From assembly GCA_022494885.1 (NCBI GenBank), contig JAGVSM010000491.1, forward strand, positions 1 through 64,000: 64,000 bases of DNA, written 5' to 3'. The stretch is from Micrasema longulum (taxonomy: Eukaryota; Arthropoda; Insecta; Trichoptera; Brachycentridae). Below are positions 31,113-42,209 of this stretch, in pieces (within the stretch, counting starts at the first letter, position 1; each line of letters opens with the position of its first letter). The notes under the pieces were generated by a model, which ran no database searches, was not told the DNA's origin, and worked only from the letters and a program-made list of their open reading frames with translations. The translations under genes and the position numbers were made by a program.

Positions 31113-31830
31113 GTCAGCCTCGGTCAGCGCGTTTGCCCATCATGCTAGAGGTCTCGGGTTCGATTTCCGACAAGGTTGATACGAAATATGTATTTAAAAA
31201 GGAGTTTTTACACTATAATAATTAACAAATTACAACAGGGATGGAGAATACGTTAGAAAAGGGAATATGGAAGTCTAGGCATTTACAGTGCTTATGACCG
31301 GTCATTGGCTGGTTTATGTGGCCACTTTACGCATTGTGGAACATTAATCATTTTGCCTATGTTTGAACATCCATATTTCTTCATTTCTTTCATTTGTTGA
31401 TTGTAGTGAAGTTTAAGACCTGAAACCTTTATTGTTATGAAGAGATTCATCTGACTGAATAATTACACATACTAGGCAACGCTTGAAAACAATTTTCCAA
31501 TTTTTAAACTTCTTCTTGGACTAGTTAGTTTTATTACAAATATTTGAGTTTTTACAAATGTTTGTAGACAAAATACTGGATTTCACCCCCTCACAGGGAT
31601 GTTTTAATTTGTTAATCTGAATGACTCCCGAGGGGGTGAAATCCAGTCTTTTGTCTTCAAACATTTGGACAAACTCAAATACTACAATAATTTATAGTCT
31701 CTGGACTGGTTCCTGGAGCGTAAGACTGATCATCTTACCGTCATGTAACAAAAATGACCAAGATATACTGCGATTGGTGTACCAATACAGCGCCTTATGC
31801 ACCATTAGGTGCGGAAAGGGAATGATGAAA
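31113..31830 (+). mobile_element. SINE-2 copy split by an FB-1 element
   Basis: Head GTCAGCCTCGGTCAGCGCG, GGTCTCGGGTTCGATTTCC (B box) and GGAGTTTTTACACTATAAT up to 31223. The body resumes at 31692 with AGTCTCTGGACTGGTTCCTG, CGTAAGACTGATCATC and GGTGCGGAAAGGGAATGATG. The copy at 33355-33599 shows the same halves joined without the insert. Confidence 0.82.
31224..31681. mobile_element. FB-1 insertion inside SINE-2
   Basis: 458 bp flanked by CTATAATAATT (31213-31223) and CTACAATAATT (31682-31692), an 11-bp duplication with one mismatch. It comprises one arm plus centre (TTACAACAGGGATGG to ACTAGGCAACGC), followed by a second smaller palindrome made of the outer ends only (about 31540-31680: GTAGACAAAATACTGG and TCCAGTCTTTTGTC, with CCCCCTCACAGGGATG in between). 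Confidence 0.85.
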
Positions 31831-31865
31831 GTCAGACCGCGTTTCCTTTTAAAATCAATATTTCA

Positions 31866-32090
31866 CGTCCACCCTGCTAGAAATCGAACCCAGGAATTGA
31901 AGTATGGTAGGCGAACGCGTCAACCAATACACAACGAGGTGGACTTATCTCCAATCGATTTCCTTGATCAGCATTTTTTCCAGAGTAGCTTTCAATTCAA
32001 AAACGCTCGTCCAGGGTTCTGGTTTTTTTTTAAGGCTCACAACTGTATTCTTTCTTCGTCCAGACAGAGTTTTCTGTTTTCTGTTTTCAA
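31866..32090 (-). mobile_element. R4 module joined to SINE-2 head
   Basis: Read in reverse from 32090: GGACGAAGAAAGAATACAG, ACCAGAACCCTGGACGAGCG, then AAGGAAATCGATTGGAGATA leading directly into a tRNA-like head (TTGACGCGTTCGCC, GGGTTCGATTTC). It ends near 31866 with GGACGTGAAAT. Another instance of the R4 plus head arrangement. Confidence 0.7.
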
Positions 32091-32099
32091 TTATGATCA

Positions 32100-32760
32100 A
32101 TTTTAATAACAGAAAAGAGCTGCATGATAATACGTCTTGCAGCAACAGAGCTTCTGAATAATATGAAATACTATAATATAACCTTCATGTAAAACAATAT
32201 GTAAAATTAATGAAATGATGAGTAATGTGCAAAAAACTCCGTCAGGAAACATTTGGATAAAACATATATTTACTATTACACAAAAAAATATATTAAATTT
32301 ACGTTATAAAACATCTAGTGAATGTTTTAATCAACAAGATGCACTAAAAATTATCTCACACAATGGAACTTACAATGTATTGCAAAGAATAAAGTACTTA
32401 AATAAATTAAAATACTTACCTACTTGCATGTTTTATTAACGTCATTGTAGGTATTTGAGAAACCATTCCCTGTAACAAAGAAAATAAAACATTAAAACAG
32501 CAATAAATAACTGTGTAACACGTCTCCCAACAGGTAAATAATGAATATTTCAATATATTTAAATTGCTACGCTAAGGTGTTAAGTTCCTCCCAACGTAAT
32601 ATAATTTATTTTAATATTGTATATTGGTGATTTGTCAATGTACACAGCATGAACCAATAAACCCTTTAACAGCGGAGAAAATACATTATAATTAATACAA
32701 TGCAACGATGTTTCGAATAACGGGTGTTTGAATAAGGATTTTTAATGTGTAATACAATTT
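32100..32760. other. No recognised gene
   Basis: A 74-codon open frame at 32215-32439 has no family resemblance and AT-driven composition. A cluster of A-rich stretches surrounds it. Confidence 0.35.
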
Positions 32761-32764
32761 TTTT

Positions 32765-32965
32765 ATGCATGCGAATGTTGATGGATGCAGAAATAGAACA
32801 AAAACCGAGGAAGACATGGCTTGACCAAATCCAGCAAATATCGCGCGTGCATGATAAGATGTATGCATGTACAAGAAGCGAGATATGTATGCAAAGACAG
32901 AGTGATATGGCGTTATTTCTTTACTGCCTACCCTTACGAGGAAACGGCGTTATGGTTTGTTCGAA
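32765..32965 (+). pseudogene. LINE-E C-terminal fragment
   Basis: DNA GCATGCGAATGTTGATGG, then AAACCGAGGAAGACATGGC and CAAAGACAGAGTGATATGGC match LINE-E at 15110-15360. It encodes KPRKTWLDQIQQISR and ends at CCTACCCTTACGAGG plus ACGGCGTTATGGTTTG. Confidence 0.8.
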
Positions 32966-33123
32966 GATGTAAAAAAAAAACATTTCAAAACTTTTAAAAC
33001 ATATTTTTTATATACAGGTATATTTATCAATGTTGTAACCGAAGCCAAAGGGTTAAAAAGTTGATTTATGAAAGATGAACTTCGTAACATTAAAAACTTA
33101 ATAAAAATAACATGATTAGTATT

Positions 33124-33215
33124 TGAATGCCTACCTTTGTGGTGAAATGGTAAGCATACCGTACCGTAAGCCATGAGGCTTAGACCTAGGTTCGACTCCC
33201 AGCCGAGTTACAAAA
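33124..33215 (+). mobile_element. tRNA-like SINE head, family uncertain
   Basis: TACCTTTGTGGTGAAATGG resembles an A box and GGTTCGACTCCCAGCCG a B box, 50-60 bp apart. The flanks do not form an acceptor stem, so it is a SINE head or tRNA pseudogene, not a functional tRNA. Confidence 0.5.
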
Positions 33216-33354
33216 TAATAAAAAAATTAGAACTGAAAAAAACTTGTTCATACATACTTCGAAAGACAATTTTTATAGACCAATAGAACAAATTTCATAA
33301 ACAGTACACATATTTTACCTATTTGGCTTGATCCACTCGTTGGGAACGTAAAAA

Positions 33355-33599
33355 CTCATCATAATTCCCCTTCGGCAACCAATGGTGCATAGGGCACATT
33401 CCGAGCGTATCTTGATATTTTTTGTTACTTGACGATAAGATGGTCAGTCTTACGTTTCTGGTACCAGTCCAGGGATTATGAAATATTCTAATGTAAAAAC
33501 ACAATTTTAAATAAATATTTCATGTCAATAATGTCGAGAATCTAACCCGAGACCTCTTGCATGGTAGGCAAACGCGCTGAACATTACACCACAAGGCCT
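33355..33599 (-). mobile_element. SINE-2 copy, uninterrupted
   Basis: Reverse: ATAATTCCCCTTCGGCAACC, GGACTGG in reverse near 33469, CGAGACCTCTTGCATGG and CACCACAAGGCC. It gives the empty-site structure for the split copy at 31113-31830. Confidence 0.82.
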
Positions 33600-33629
33600 A
33601 AATGTAAAATCTAGGAAGTTAAATTACTT

Positions 33630-33848
33630 TTCAGAGGAGAAAAATACCAGCACCTACAATTAATAATACTGGGAAGATATCAAGGCAGAAAAGGACCGGG
33701 TCGTCGAAGGGTTTCCTGGCTCCGAAACTTGAGGTAGTGGTACGGAAAGAGTATCACATCACTGTTTAGAGCCGCAGTCAACAAAGTGGAGATAGTAATG
33801 ATGATCGCCAACCTCCGCAGAGGAGACGGCACTTAAAGAAGAAGAAGA
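33630..33848 (+). pseudogene. RTE-like LINE ORF2 C-terminus with (GAA)n tail
   Basis: Encodes RYQGRKGPGRRRVSWLRNLR, a stop, then WYGKSITSLFRAAVNKVE and MMIANLRRGDGT, followed by GAAGAAGAAGAA. The protein ending corresponds to that at 46146-46929 (GVGRKQLSWLRNIR), and both end in GAA repeats, so they belong to related families. Confidence 0.78.
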
Positions 33849-33974
33849 ATTATTTGAAATAATAAAATACAAAAAAAAAACATTAATGTCTTTTGAGCTA
33901 AATTGTTTTCATGTTTTTCCTTAATCACATGTTTCAATTGGATTAAAAAATATAGATTATTGGATTAATTAAAA

Positions 33975-34450
33975 TAATACTTAATGCATCCAATATTGGA
34001 ACGCAAGTGGAGCATGTGGACATCATCAGACGCCCCCAGGAGACATTATCTTCAGCCAGCACTCTTGCCTCCTCCCGCGTTAATTCCGTTTCCCTTAGTT
34101 CAACCGAATAAATCAGAAAGATCGTCATCGACGGCCTTCAAGGACGACGAGAACACCACCCCGTAGGTGTCAAGAAGAGACAATTTGGGTTTAGATTCTC
34201 ATGAGGCATGCGCAGCACGTGCCCAAGCCAGGTCCATCGCCGCATCCTCAAAACGCTCGTTGCTGCGTCCGTTCTCGGACTTCAATGTTTGTTATGATAT
34301 CGACTTATTCTCAACACTCAGAAGTTTGGTGTTTTGAGTTTTGGTAAGGTTCCAAGATTCGCACCCGTAAGGAGTACGCTATTATACAAGTGGTTGAATC
34401 GGCATTTCGTTTTGACTGAGTATAGTATTTGAGCGCGTGTGTAAAAATAT
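33975..34450 (-). pseudogene. LINE ORF2 C-terminal fragment
   Basis: The minus strand reads MRRWTWLGHVLRMPHENLN, PNCLFLTPTG, then in a shifted frame ELTREEARVLAEDNVSWGRL. The pattern W-GHVLRM followed by the DRxxWR-like ending is typical of RTE-group and related C-termini. Upstream, KLKTPN and LYNSVLLTG-like residues extend to about 34440. Several frame lesions. Confidence 0.7.
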
Positions 34451-35025
34451 CAACGCTCTAATGCCATAATCCAGGGAGAACATACGGGAATACGTCTGTA
34501 TGAAGAAAAGGCATGCCGCGCGTCCTCTTAACATGAATTTATGTGATGATTAACGTATCGTGACAGTTTGAAATGAAATTAATTCAAACTATCCGTTCTA
34601 GAATGATTAATTCAAGTTTTGGACCGATGACGCAAACGAAATAAAAATATTAGAAAAACTTCAATTAATTCCAATTCGACGCATTATCCATCGAATCTTT
34701 TTTATTGCGTTTCAATTATTTGAATTAACTAGATTCTCGCCTTTTATTGAATGTATTTCCAATCGAATATCCTAGAATATTGTATTCTGGTATCCTTGTT
34801 AATGCTTCTCGTCTTAGAAATAAGCATAGGATATTTGGTATCAGAACCGCGGGGTATAAATTCATTTTGTACTGAATAAAACGACAAAGCATTTTCCAGT
34901 TGTGTACGCTAAGGTTTAAGGGCTTTTGTGTAGCAAAAACAGTGCCGAACTGAAATGAAAGCCACAAGATTGATCTTTATTTTAAGTAATAAAAACGTAC
35001 ATAATATTGTTTAGATTGAAAAAAT
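34450..35025. other. No gene seen
   Basis: Contains an R4-adjacent-type phrase (GGGAATACGTCTGTATG, also at about 31090) but no defined element. Confidence 0.35.
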
Positions 35026-35029
35026 GCGT

Positions 35030-35143
35030 TCTTATGAATTACTAAAATATTATAACCTGGGAATCTAGCTGTGGTAGTAAGCGGCTCAAACCTTCGGACC
35101 TCCGCGAATCCGCAATACTAGCCGCTAGACCACAACCCGGTTG
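35030..35143 (-). mobile_element. SINE-3 head copy
   Basis: GGTCTAGCGGCTAGTATTG read in reverse matches the SINE-3 A-box region, ending CCACAACCCGG at 35140. The body is diverged. Confidence 0.6.
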
Positions 35144-35284
35144 GATAAATATTTGATATTTATATGTATTCAATGCCTAAAATCATCATTTATATAAATT
35201 GCTGTTTTTTTAGCTACTGTTAATTTACGTTGTACAGTTTTTTAACTATGGAACTTAATTCAATCACAATACGCTAAAAGGTCA

Positions 35285-35420
35285 AATTACAGTGGTTAAT
35301 TACAGCAGAGAAAACCCAGGATTGAGAATTCACAAATAAGATTTGTTTTCTCACAAGAAATCGGGTCCCTGGACCTACCTTTAATGAGTCAAGCGTCAGC
35401 CATAATACCACGGAGACCAG
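35285..35420 (-). mobile_element. SINE-1 copy, diverged
   Basis: CAGTGGTTAATTACAGC, CCCAGGATTGAGAATT, GAGTCAAGCGTCAGCC, ACCACGGAGACC. The B box is degraded. Confidence 0.65.
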
Positions 35421-35777
35421 CGACAATTTCATCTTTTCACGTTTTTCTATTATTTTTATTTTTAAATAAGCACAAAATTACTTTGGTAACAGTAATAATA
35501 TTTTTTCAAAGGTTTAAAATACGTAGATTTTGAATTACCCGAGAACGAGACATTTCGCGCCCCGTGGGACGAACGGCACGTATGACGTTTTGCCACCAGA
35601 CTTGTACGTAATGTTTATTAGAAGCGCAGTCGGTGATCATAACGCGTGACGTCATAAATGGTTGTATTATTAGAATCGTAAAAATCCACTATAAATGTTC
35701 ATATATTATATTTTTAACGTTATTTCTGAATTGTGAAAATATCATTTTTTGTGCAATATTTTTTACCCGTGTCTTAG

Positions 35778-35955
35778 TGGAATAAAGAATATAGTTCTGT
35801 GTGTGAAATAAAACCAGATTCCTGGACACGTGTTCTTGACTCAATAGCTATTCTCAGGTATTTTCGAAAAATAGTCTGCTTCGCGGTTTACTAGTAAGTT
35901 GCCTAACATGCCTTTGGTTCATAATTCAAATCCTAGCCAGGTAAACTGGACAAGA
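35778..35955 (+). mobile_element. R4 module followed by degraded tRNA-like head
   Basis: GGAATAAAGAATATAGTTCTG, TGTGAAATAAAACCAG, CTTGACTCAATAGCTATTCTC then, at 35880-35950, GGTTTACTAGTAAGTTGCC and TAATTCAAATCCTAGCC, a degraded A/B-box pair. Confidence 0.55.
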
Positions 35956-36084
35956 TCAAAAGTACAGATACTGCCCTTGTAATAAGCCATTCAAATGTAA
36001 AAACTGCCCAAAAAATGCCTTAAGAAGATTTTTCGAATCTCATTAAATGGGCGCACGACTATGGCTTAGTAACAAATTCTAAAA

Positions 36085-36785
36085 AAAAACAAAATTATGC
36101 ATGTATCACCATTTATTACCAAATGTGGAATTGAAATAGAAATACAAGCTAATATAAATTTTTGCCTTCATTCAAACTCAAATATAGAATCACACAAATG
36201 TAATTGTCCAATTATTGTAAATAATCATAAATATTTAGGATTAATTATTGACTCTAAATTTAATTAGGGTGTTCGTATTTATGGAATCTGTGACAGACTA
36301 AGATACTGGCTAAAAGTCATTTATGAAATCAAAAGCATACTACCTTTTGAAACGTCAAGATACATACATATATACCTCGCTCATTGAATCTATTTATGAT
36401 ATTCAGGTGAGACTGTTAAAGAAGATTGTACCAAATAGCATAATCTGTGACATATGGGTGAAGGTGTATATTTTAAATTCTATAATGTCCTGCCGGTAAA
36501 ACAAGTCTGTGACTACAAATTGATTTTAGATTACTTTGTTGATCCTGAATACAAAAAAAATAGTTTCCCACACTCAACAATAGATAAAACACTAAGAGCT
36601 CCCTAGTCATTCCCTGAATTACAAATCACTTCAGAGAACGAACATTAAACTGCGTTATTCTAAGGTTGTTTAATGATCTCCCACAAACCATCATTTACAT
36701 GAAAGATCTTCAAATGAATAAAAAAGAACTGAAGAAAAATCTTCTAAATCTTTTATGGTGCCGGTGAATAAATAAATTTGTAAAA
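36085..36785 (+). pseudogene. LINE-B ORF2 fragment (post-palm to C-terminus)
   Basis: In pieces: CPIIVNNHKYLGLIIDSKFN (the YLG-x-ID motif after the palm) at about 36209-36264, then thumb remnants in several frames (DRLRYWLKVIYEIKSILPF). The terminal RTLNCVILRLFNDLPQTII has the Nxlp motif and is followed by NKKELKKNLLNLLW. Ends in an AATAAATAAAT tail. Multiple stops; non-functional. Confidence 0.75.
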
Positions 36786-36853
36786 TATAAATTAAATAAT
36801 GTGAAATAAGCCGGTCATAAATTTTTTTTTAATGAAATATTGAATTTCTTTTC

Positions 36854-37037
36854 AGTGGTAAATAATGTCCTAGATCCGCCCCTTAGAATCGGTCAGAAAA
36901 TTGATCGACCCGAATGTGTATATATCGGAACCCTGCAGAGATGTGAAAAGGCGTTTTCTTCAGCTGGCGATGGGATGGACAAAGGGTATCTCTTCAGTGA
37001 CAGGCAGAAAGGATTTGCCATTGAATCCGAGAAATAA
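36854..37037 (+). CDS. Candidate terminal coding exon of an unknown host gene
   Basis: A T-rich tract and TTTCTTTTCAG at 36844-36854 form a good splice acceptor. The frame after it runs open to TAA at 37035-37037 and reads VVNNVLDPPLRIGQKIDRPE, CVYIGTLQRCEKAFSSAGDG, then DKGYLFSDRQKGFAIESEK. It lacks any transposon signature, is GC-richer than its flanks, and is followed by AATAAA at 37147. I do not recognise the family. It could equally be a decayed unknown element. Confidence 0.4.
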
Positions 37038-37039
37038 AT

Positions 37040-37550
37040 CGAACATCTGAAATAATTACTCCGGAACTTTATAGAAAAAAATGCCATAGAAAGGATTCTG
37101 GATCCTATAACATTTCTAAAAATACACTTAAAGTCCTACATTGTGAATAAATTTATAGAACAAGTTTCAAGGCACTTAATAATCAACTGAATTCATAGTG
37201 TATTTCTTATAAAGGACTTCATTTAATTTTTTAATGGATTTTCGAAAAGTCGACTAAAAGAATTATACCTGTAAATAAATAGTTATTTGTTTAAGACTTT
37301 AAAAATTTTAAAAAGGTCAATGTATTTTTAGTATTTTGCCATCGATATCAGTGAGTATTGTAAAAATTTATTTTCAGTATCAAGAAATGAAAGAAATGTT
37401 TACATCAAAATAATAATAGTAACGCTTAATATATCATAATGTTTATGTTTTCACAAGGGATATAAAAATAAAATTATTTATCAACGCGTAACTTTAAAAT
37501 ATTAAAAAACTCACTAATTAAATAAAATATCATATTCTTTTTTTAAAATA
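37040..37550. other. No further gene seen; possible 3' UTR
   Basis: AT-rich sequence after the candidate exon with AATAAA at 37147 and elsewhere. Confidence 0.35.
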
Positions 37551-37554
37551 AATA

Positions 37555-37721
37555 TTTGCGTCCTTATGATTTACCCAAATATTTAATTTTGTGGGCCATT
37601 TTCAACGAGTTGTAAATAACTCACTATTAGAAAATGGAATCAAGTTGGGGTAGAGTGGGATTCGAACCACGGACCTTTGGTCCGTGAGTCCGAGACACTA
37701 GCCACGGGACCACAACCCGAT
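37555..37721 (-). mobile_element. SINE-3 copy, well preserved
   Basis: Reverse of the copy at 5183: CTTATGATTTACCCAAAT, AACGAGTTGTAAATAACTC, GGGATTCGAACCACGG (B box) and GCCACGGGACCACAACCCGA. An antisense open frame at 37640-37843 is a by-product. Confidence 0.85.
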
Positions 37722-37724
37722 ATA

Positions 37725-38490
37725 TAACAAAAGCTGAAATATGATAATAATAAAAAAGTAACAATACTTTTAAATATAAAAAGAAAATTACAATTTAAAA
37801 TTTGCACGATTTTCATAAAATTTAAGTTAAAAGAAATTTTCATTTTCGTTTGTGTTTCATTATAACATGTATATATTTTTTAATTGTTTTATTTACGAAC
37901 AAATTAAACAAATAAAAATATATTTCAAAATAAATATGGAACCCACAAAGATTATACGCAGGGGCGTTGGTAATTCATAGGTACGTCCTTTTTTAAACCA
38001 CATTTTAATTATAATTACATAAAACTAAAAGCGAAATTCTTATAAAAGGAATTATAAAAACCCCTTTAGAAATATAAGAACAGCACTAACTTGTGAATTA
38101 AAAGAGTACTTTGAATAAATAGCATTACTTTAGTTGATCCAGTGAATGTGTACCTATTTTTTAAAACTTTTTTACCTTTCAAATTAAAATAAGAATATTT
38201 TTTTTTTTTTTTTTTATGTTGTAATTTTATTAGTTTTTATTCTATACATAATAAGAAAAAAAAGTATCGTATCAGTTTTTTGTGATTTGCTCAAAATAAA
38301 GAAAGATGGATTTTGCCGGGTTTGCAAATAGTACCCTCATATAATAAACATCTTGAAAAAAATTTAAAAATAAATAAAAAGGACAACGAATGAAAAAACA
38401 ACGAAAATTTTTTTTTAATGATTTTTTTGGAATCTATAATTAACACTCATTCACAAAAAAATCTTAGTTTTTTATAAATCCACAATAAAT
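37725..38490. other. No gene seen
   Basis: Very AT-rich with a T-run near 38199-38215. Confidence 0.4.
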
Positions 38491-38494
38491 TTTT

Positions 38495-38703
38495 GGTCTC
38501 GTGGTGTAATAGTCAGCGCGTTTACCTACCATGCAAGAGGTCTCGGGTTCGATTCCCGACATGGTTAATATAAAAAAAAAATTGTACGATTGATCATCTT
38601 TCCTTCATGTTACAAAAATGATCAAGATAGGCCGCGATTAGTATATCAATGCAGTGCCCTATGCACTATTAAGTGCAGAAAGGGAATAATAATGATGATA
38701 ATA
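38495..38703 (+). mobile_element. SINE-2 copy with internal deletion
   Basis: GGTCTCGTGGTGTAATAGTC, AGCGCGTTTACCTACC, GGTCTCGGGTTCGATTCCCG (B box), then a shortened body and GTGCAGAAAGGGAATAATAA. Confidence 0.82.
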
Positions 38704-38889
38704 TACTGTGTAGTACCTACATCTTTAAAATCAAAACCAACGGTATGGTTAAAAATACACGTTATTAATTTTAAACATTTTTTTTATTTTCCGAGCATTT
38801 ATTTCAAACGTGATTATACACCCATTCCAAGGTGTAATAATAGAGGTGTTGAGGTTTAGTAATTTATTGAGTTTTATTTAGTGGTATTA

Positions 38890-38965
38890 TTTATTAGGGC
38901 TCCCCGGGACACCTTGTCCGCGTGGTGAGCCCCCCGCGGGGCTCCGGCCAAGGGGTCCTTTCATA
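38890..38965. other. GC-rich island with strong palindrome
   Basis: In DNA of low GC, 38896-38962 is mostly G and C. AGCCCCCCGCGGGGCT (about 38926-38941) is self-complementary, nested within CCTTG (38911-38915) and CAAGG (about 38950-38954). Not coding in any obvious frame; no second copy seen. Confidence 0.55.
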
Positions 38966-39520
38966 ACGAGACCTAAATTACTAATGCTGGGCCTTTGTGA
39001 ATAAGGGCGCTGTTTACAGCAAGGTGTGAATATTTTGTAATTAATTTATTTTACGCAAGTTCATTTTATCAACGATTAAAAAGTTTGGAATCGTTTATCG
39101 AACATTTCAAAATACATTTGTGGAATTTTCATAAAAATATTTTATTTTCGTACATCCATATTATTTGTAAAAATGTGATTTTTTCCAACCGACCGACAAA
39201 ATGTGTTATTTGTTTACATAGTTTCTTCTCTAATTTAATTTTCAATGAAATTAACATGCCTCACATATTGACTAATTTAATTTCATTTGTGGCTACTCTG
39301 TAATAGAATCCTGCAAAAAAATTGATTGGGGATTGGTCGACCTCATGATTAGAGTATTGCACATGAAATAAAAAAAAAATAATAGTTACTTTTACGGATC
39401 TATGTTCCTTTAATAATTTATTTCATTTTTAATACTTAGGTCTTCAGAAAGTCAAGATATCTTCCCGCAATGGTCTCATTATTTGTTACTTCCTCAGGGT
39501 TTTTAAAAATTAGGCCATAT
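38966..39520. other. No gene seen
   Basis: AT-rich DNA up to the left duplication of hAT-M1 copy 2. Confidence 0.35.
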
Positions 39521-39525
39521 TGTGG

Positions 39526-40319
39526 CAGGGTCGAACCGTGTATATAAGCGATTATGCGCAGCATTATATTTGACCAACCATAATGATGTTTTATTGTAAC
39601 TTTATTTACAGAAAAACAAATAAATAATTAACATTTATTTTAAATCATTTCCACCGTTTGTATTTTTATCCTAATATAAATATAATTTTTAATAAAGCTC
39701 GTTCAGCGCCTGCGGTGAGCTAAGAAACTAGCCGATTATTCCAGCTTATTTTTTCATACAAATAAGTATACTATATTTTGAATGTATTAACCCCAGAGCG
39801 GGTTTTTTTTCCAAGATGAAACTTGCAGATTACACAAATTATTTGAAGATTCTTGATTTGGAAAACAGTATTTCAAACATTGTTTCTTAAGGACCATTTT
39901 TCTTTGAGATGATACTTTTGACATAAGACCATAATTACTTTCATGCGTCATATTGCAGGACATATAGCGCTACACGCGCCCGTTACTAGAACACTAGTAA
40001 TTACTAGAACAATGCGGCCAGTTGACATTTCAATTGAATACCTAATATCGACTGAATTCATAGTGGTATTTTTTATTTATTTTTTAATGAATTATATATT
40101 AAAGTAATGGATAATATATCCATATAATATAATGTATCACGAAGTAAAATCATTTAAATTGATTTCATGGATGAGAGTTGTTGTATCACACAGAACCACA
40201 GAAAAATATCAATTTATACTATATATTATTTACACTATATTATGTACCTCCTATGTAGGTACAAATATATATTTTATTTTTTATAACTTACTTGTAAATA
40301 AAACCACCACTTGCTACTG
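39526..40319 (-). mobile_element. hAT-M1 non-autonomous transposon, copy 2
   Basis: 794 bp, reverse complement of 5394-6165 along its whole length. Ends CAGGGTCGAACCGTG and (inward) CAGTAGCAAGTGGT. Perfect 8-bp target duplication TATTGTGG at 39518-39525 and 40320-40327. No transposase. Confidence 0.93.
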
Positions 40320-40329
40320 TATTGTGGGC

Positions 40330-41675
40330 ACATTTGTTTGCAGTTTGACATCTCAGCGTCAAACACAGGACAATCGAGTAATATTATTTATTCAATTTTT
40401 TCCATTATAAACCAAGATTGATAATAAAAATAATGTGACCTTTACTTTCACTTTTATACATGTATATTATAGAGGACATCCTGAAAGAAGCAATCATTAT
40501 CTCTTTTTTTGAATCAATGGAGATATTTTCGGAAAGTACCATGACCTGAAAGCATATGTGTTAGCTGGTAAGTCCGCCCGAAACTATCCAATATGTCAGC
40601 ATCCTTTAAATTTATTAAAAAGCAATTTCGTAATTTTGCCTGTATCATTTGATAGAGATATTTTGTTTTAAGTATTGTATGCCTTTTCTTGCACTATTTT
40701 TTAAATGTATGACATAGAAATATGGTCATAGTCAAGAAGAGTTCTCATTTCGGAAGTGTGGGGGTCATTTTATCTTATATGAAAGCTCAACTAGGATACA
40801 TAAAATAAATACAATTTGAAAGTAAGCATACGTATCATTATTCATATATTTCCTCAATTATATAAAATTCCATCATCTTTCCTAAATTTTAGAAAATAAG
40901 TATGTGGCTTAATTAAATAAATTTGAGTAATAATAAAGATTGAGTTAATGATAAGGCTAATTGTTTTTTAAAGAAAATAAACTAAAATTAATTTACATAC
41001 AAAAAAATAAAGATTAGACATTTGATTCCAGAAATACAGCAATATTTTTCAAATAATCATTTACTCCAAAATGATAAATATCAGTGTTAACTTTTTTGTC
41101 AGTTTTAACATTCTTGCAAAAGGGTTCAAATTTGCCATGTTGTTTGTAAAAATCTAAAATATAAAAATGTAAAAAAAAGAGAAAAAAAGGAAGCTAAAAG
41201 GTATCAGGTGATCTCAGAAGCCTATGGGGAACGTACAATGACACATTTTCAACACAAAACACTGAATCAACATTGTGAATTTTATTATATCATATAAGTA
41301 ATTAAAAGCAATTTATCTCCCAATTTCTTAATTTTCTATTTTAAAATACTCCAAGCGCTCTGAACAACATTAACGTGTTTTGCCTATTTTACACTTAAAT
41401 GACAAATAACGAAGGCTTTATATGTACAATTTTAAATATGTTTTTAAATCACATGATGAAGTGACCAAACAAAACATCCAAAATATCAAATTGCTGCGAA
41501 TAAGATAATTAAACACACAAATTATTGATGCTGCATTTTTAAATGGCTTGGATATGGCTCTGAATGAAGCCCTAATCAGTGCATGTGCTTATTAAAATGC
41601 ATGTCGTGTTGGTTTTATATTTTTGTGCAACAACTATGGTGAAGGTGTATAGTGGGATTTGCATGTTGGTTTAAT
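40330..41675. other. No gene seen
   Basis: AT-rich anonymous DNA, one of the longest element-free stretches here. Confidence 0.4.
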
Positions 41676-41780
41676 TGGTGTCCTGACGAAGAGACGGGTG
41701 CGTCTCGAAACCGGTAGACATAAGCTAATCAGTAAGTGGTTATTTACAAATATTTAATAACATTTAGTAAAATGTTTGAC
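41676..41780 (+). repeat. Hammerhead-like repeat, copy 2
   Basis: CTGACGA (41683-41689, matching the CUGANGA core), stem II GAGAC (41691-41695) with GTCTC (41702-41706), and GAAAC (41707-41711). One extra A separates the core from stem II. The shared downstream part (GGTAGACA, AGTAAGTGGTTA, ACAAATATTTAATAACATTT) aligns with 27425-27480. Confidence 0.45.
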
Positions 41781-42205
41781 CACAAAGTTAATGCTTTAAA
41801 TATTAATAATAAAATTTAATTCTCGACCATGTATTCTCATGCTAATAAGAATTATGAGTTGATAACAGTATTTTTGATCGCTATAGGGTTGGATCAATTC
41901 GATGCAACATTCTTTATCACGAAAGCGTATCAAAATTGGAATTCAAAAACTTTTCCAATAAATAACGCGAAGGCGAGATATGTAAATACAATATATGCTA
42001 ACTATACTTTGTTTTAAACCTGGTTTTGTAGAATGTTAGGCATTTGCATTTACAACCGATATAAGAGTATATGGAGTTAGAAATAAAATTTGAATAACCA
42101 ATTCACCAATTTACTAACAATACGGGTGCGTTTCAATTTCCATTTGTTACTGATTTATTTTACACTTTATTATCATCATAGTTAAATAATTTATATTATT
42201 ACGTG
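41781..42205. other. No gene seen
   Basis: AT-rich; a 62-codon frame at 41829-42017 has no family resemblance. Confidence 0.35.
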
Positions 42206-42209
42206 TTTA

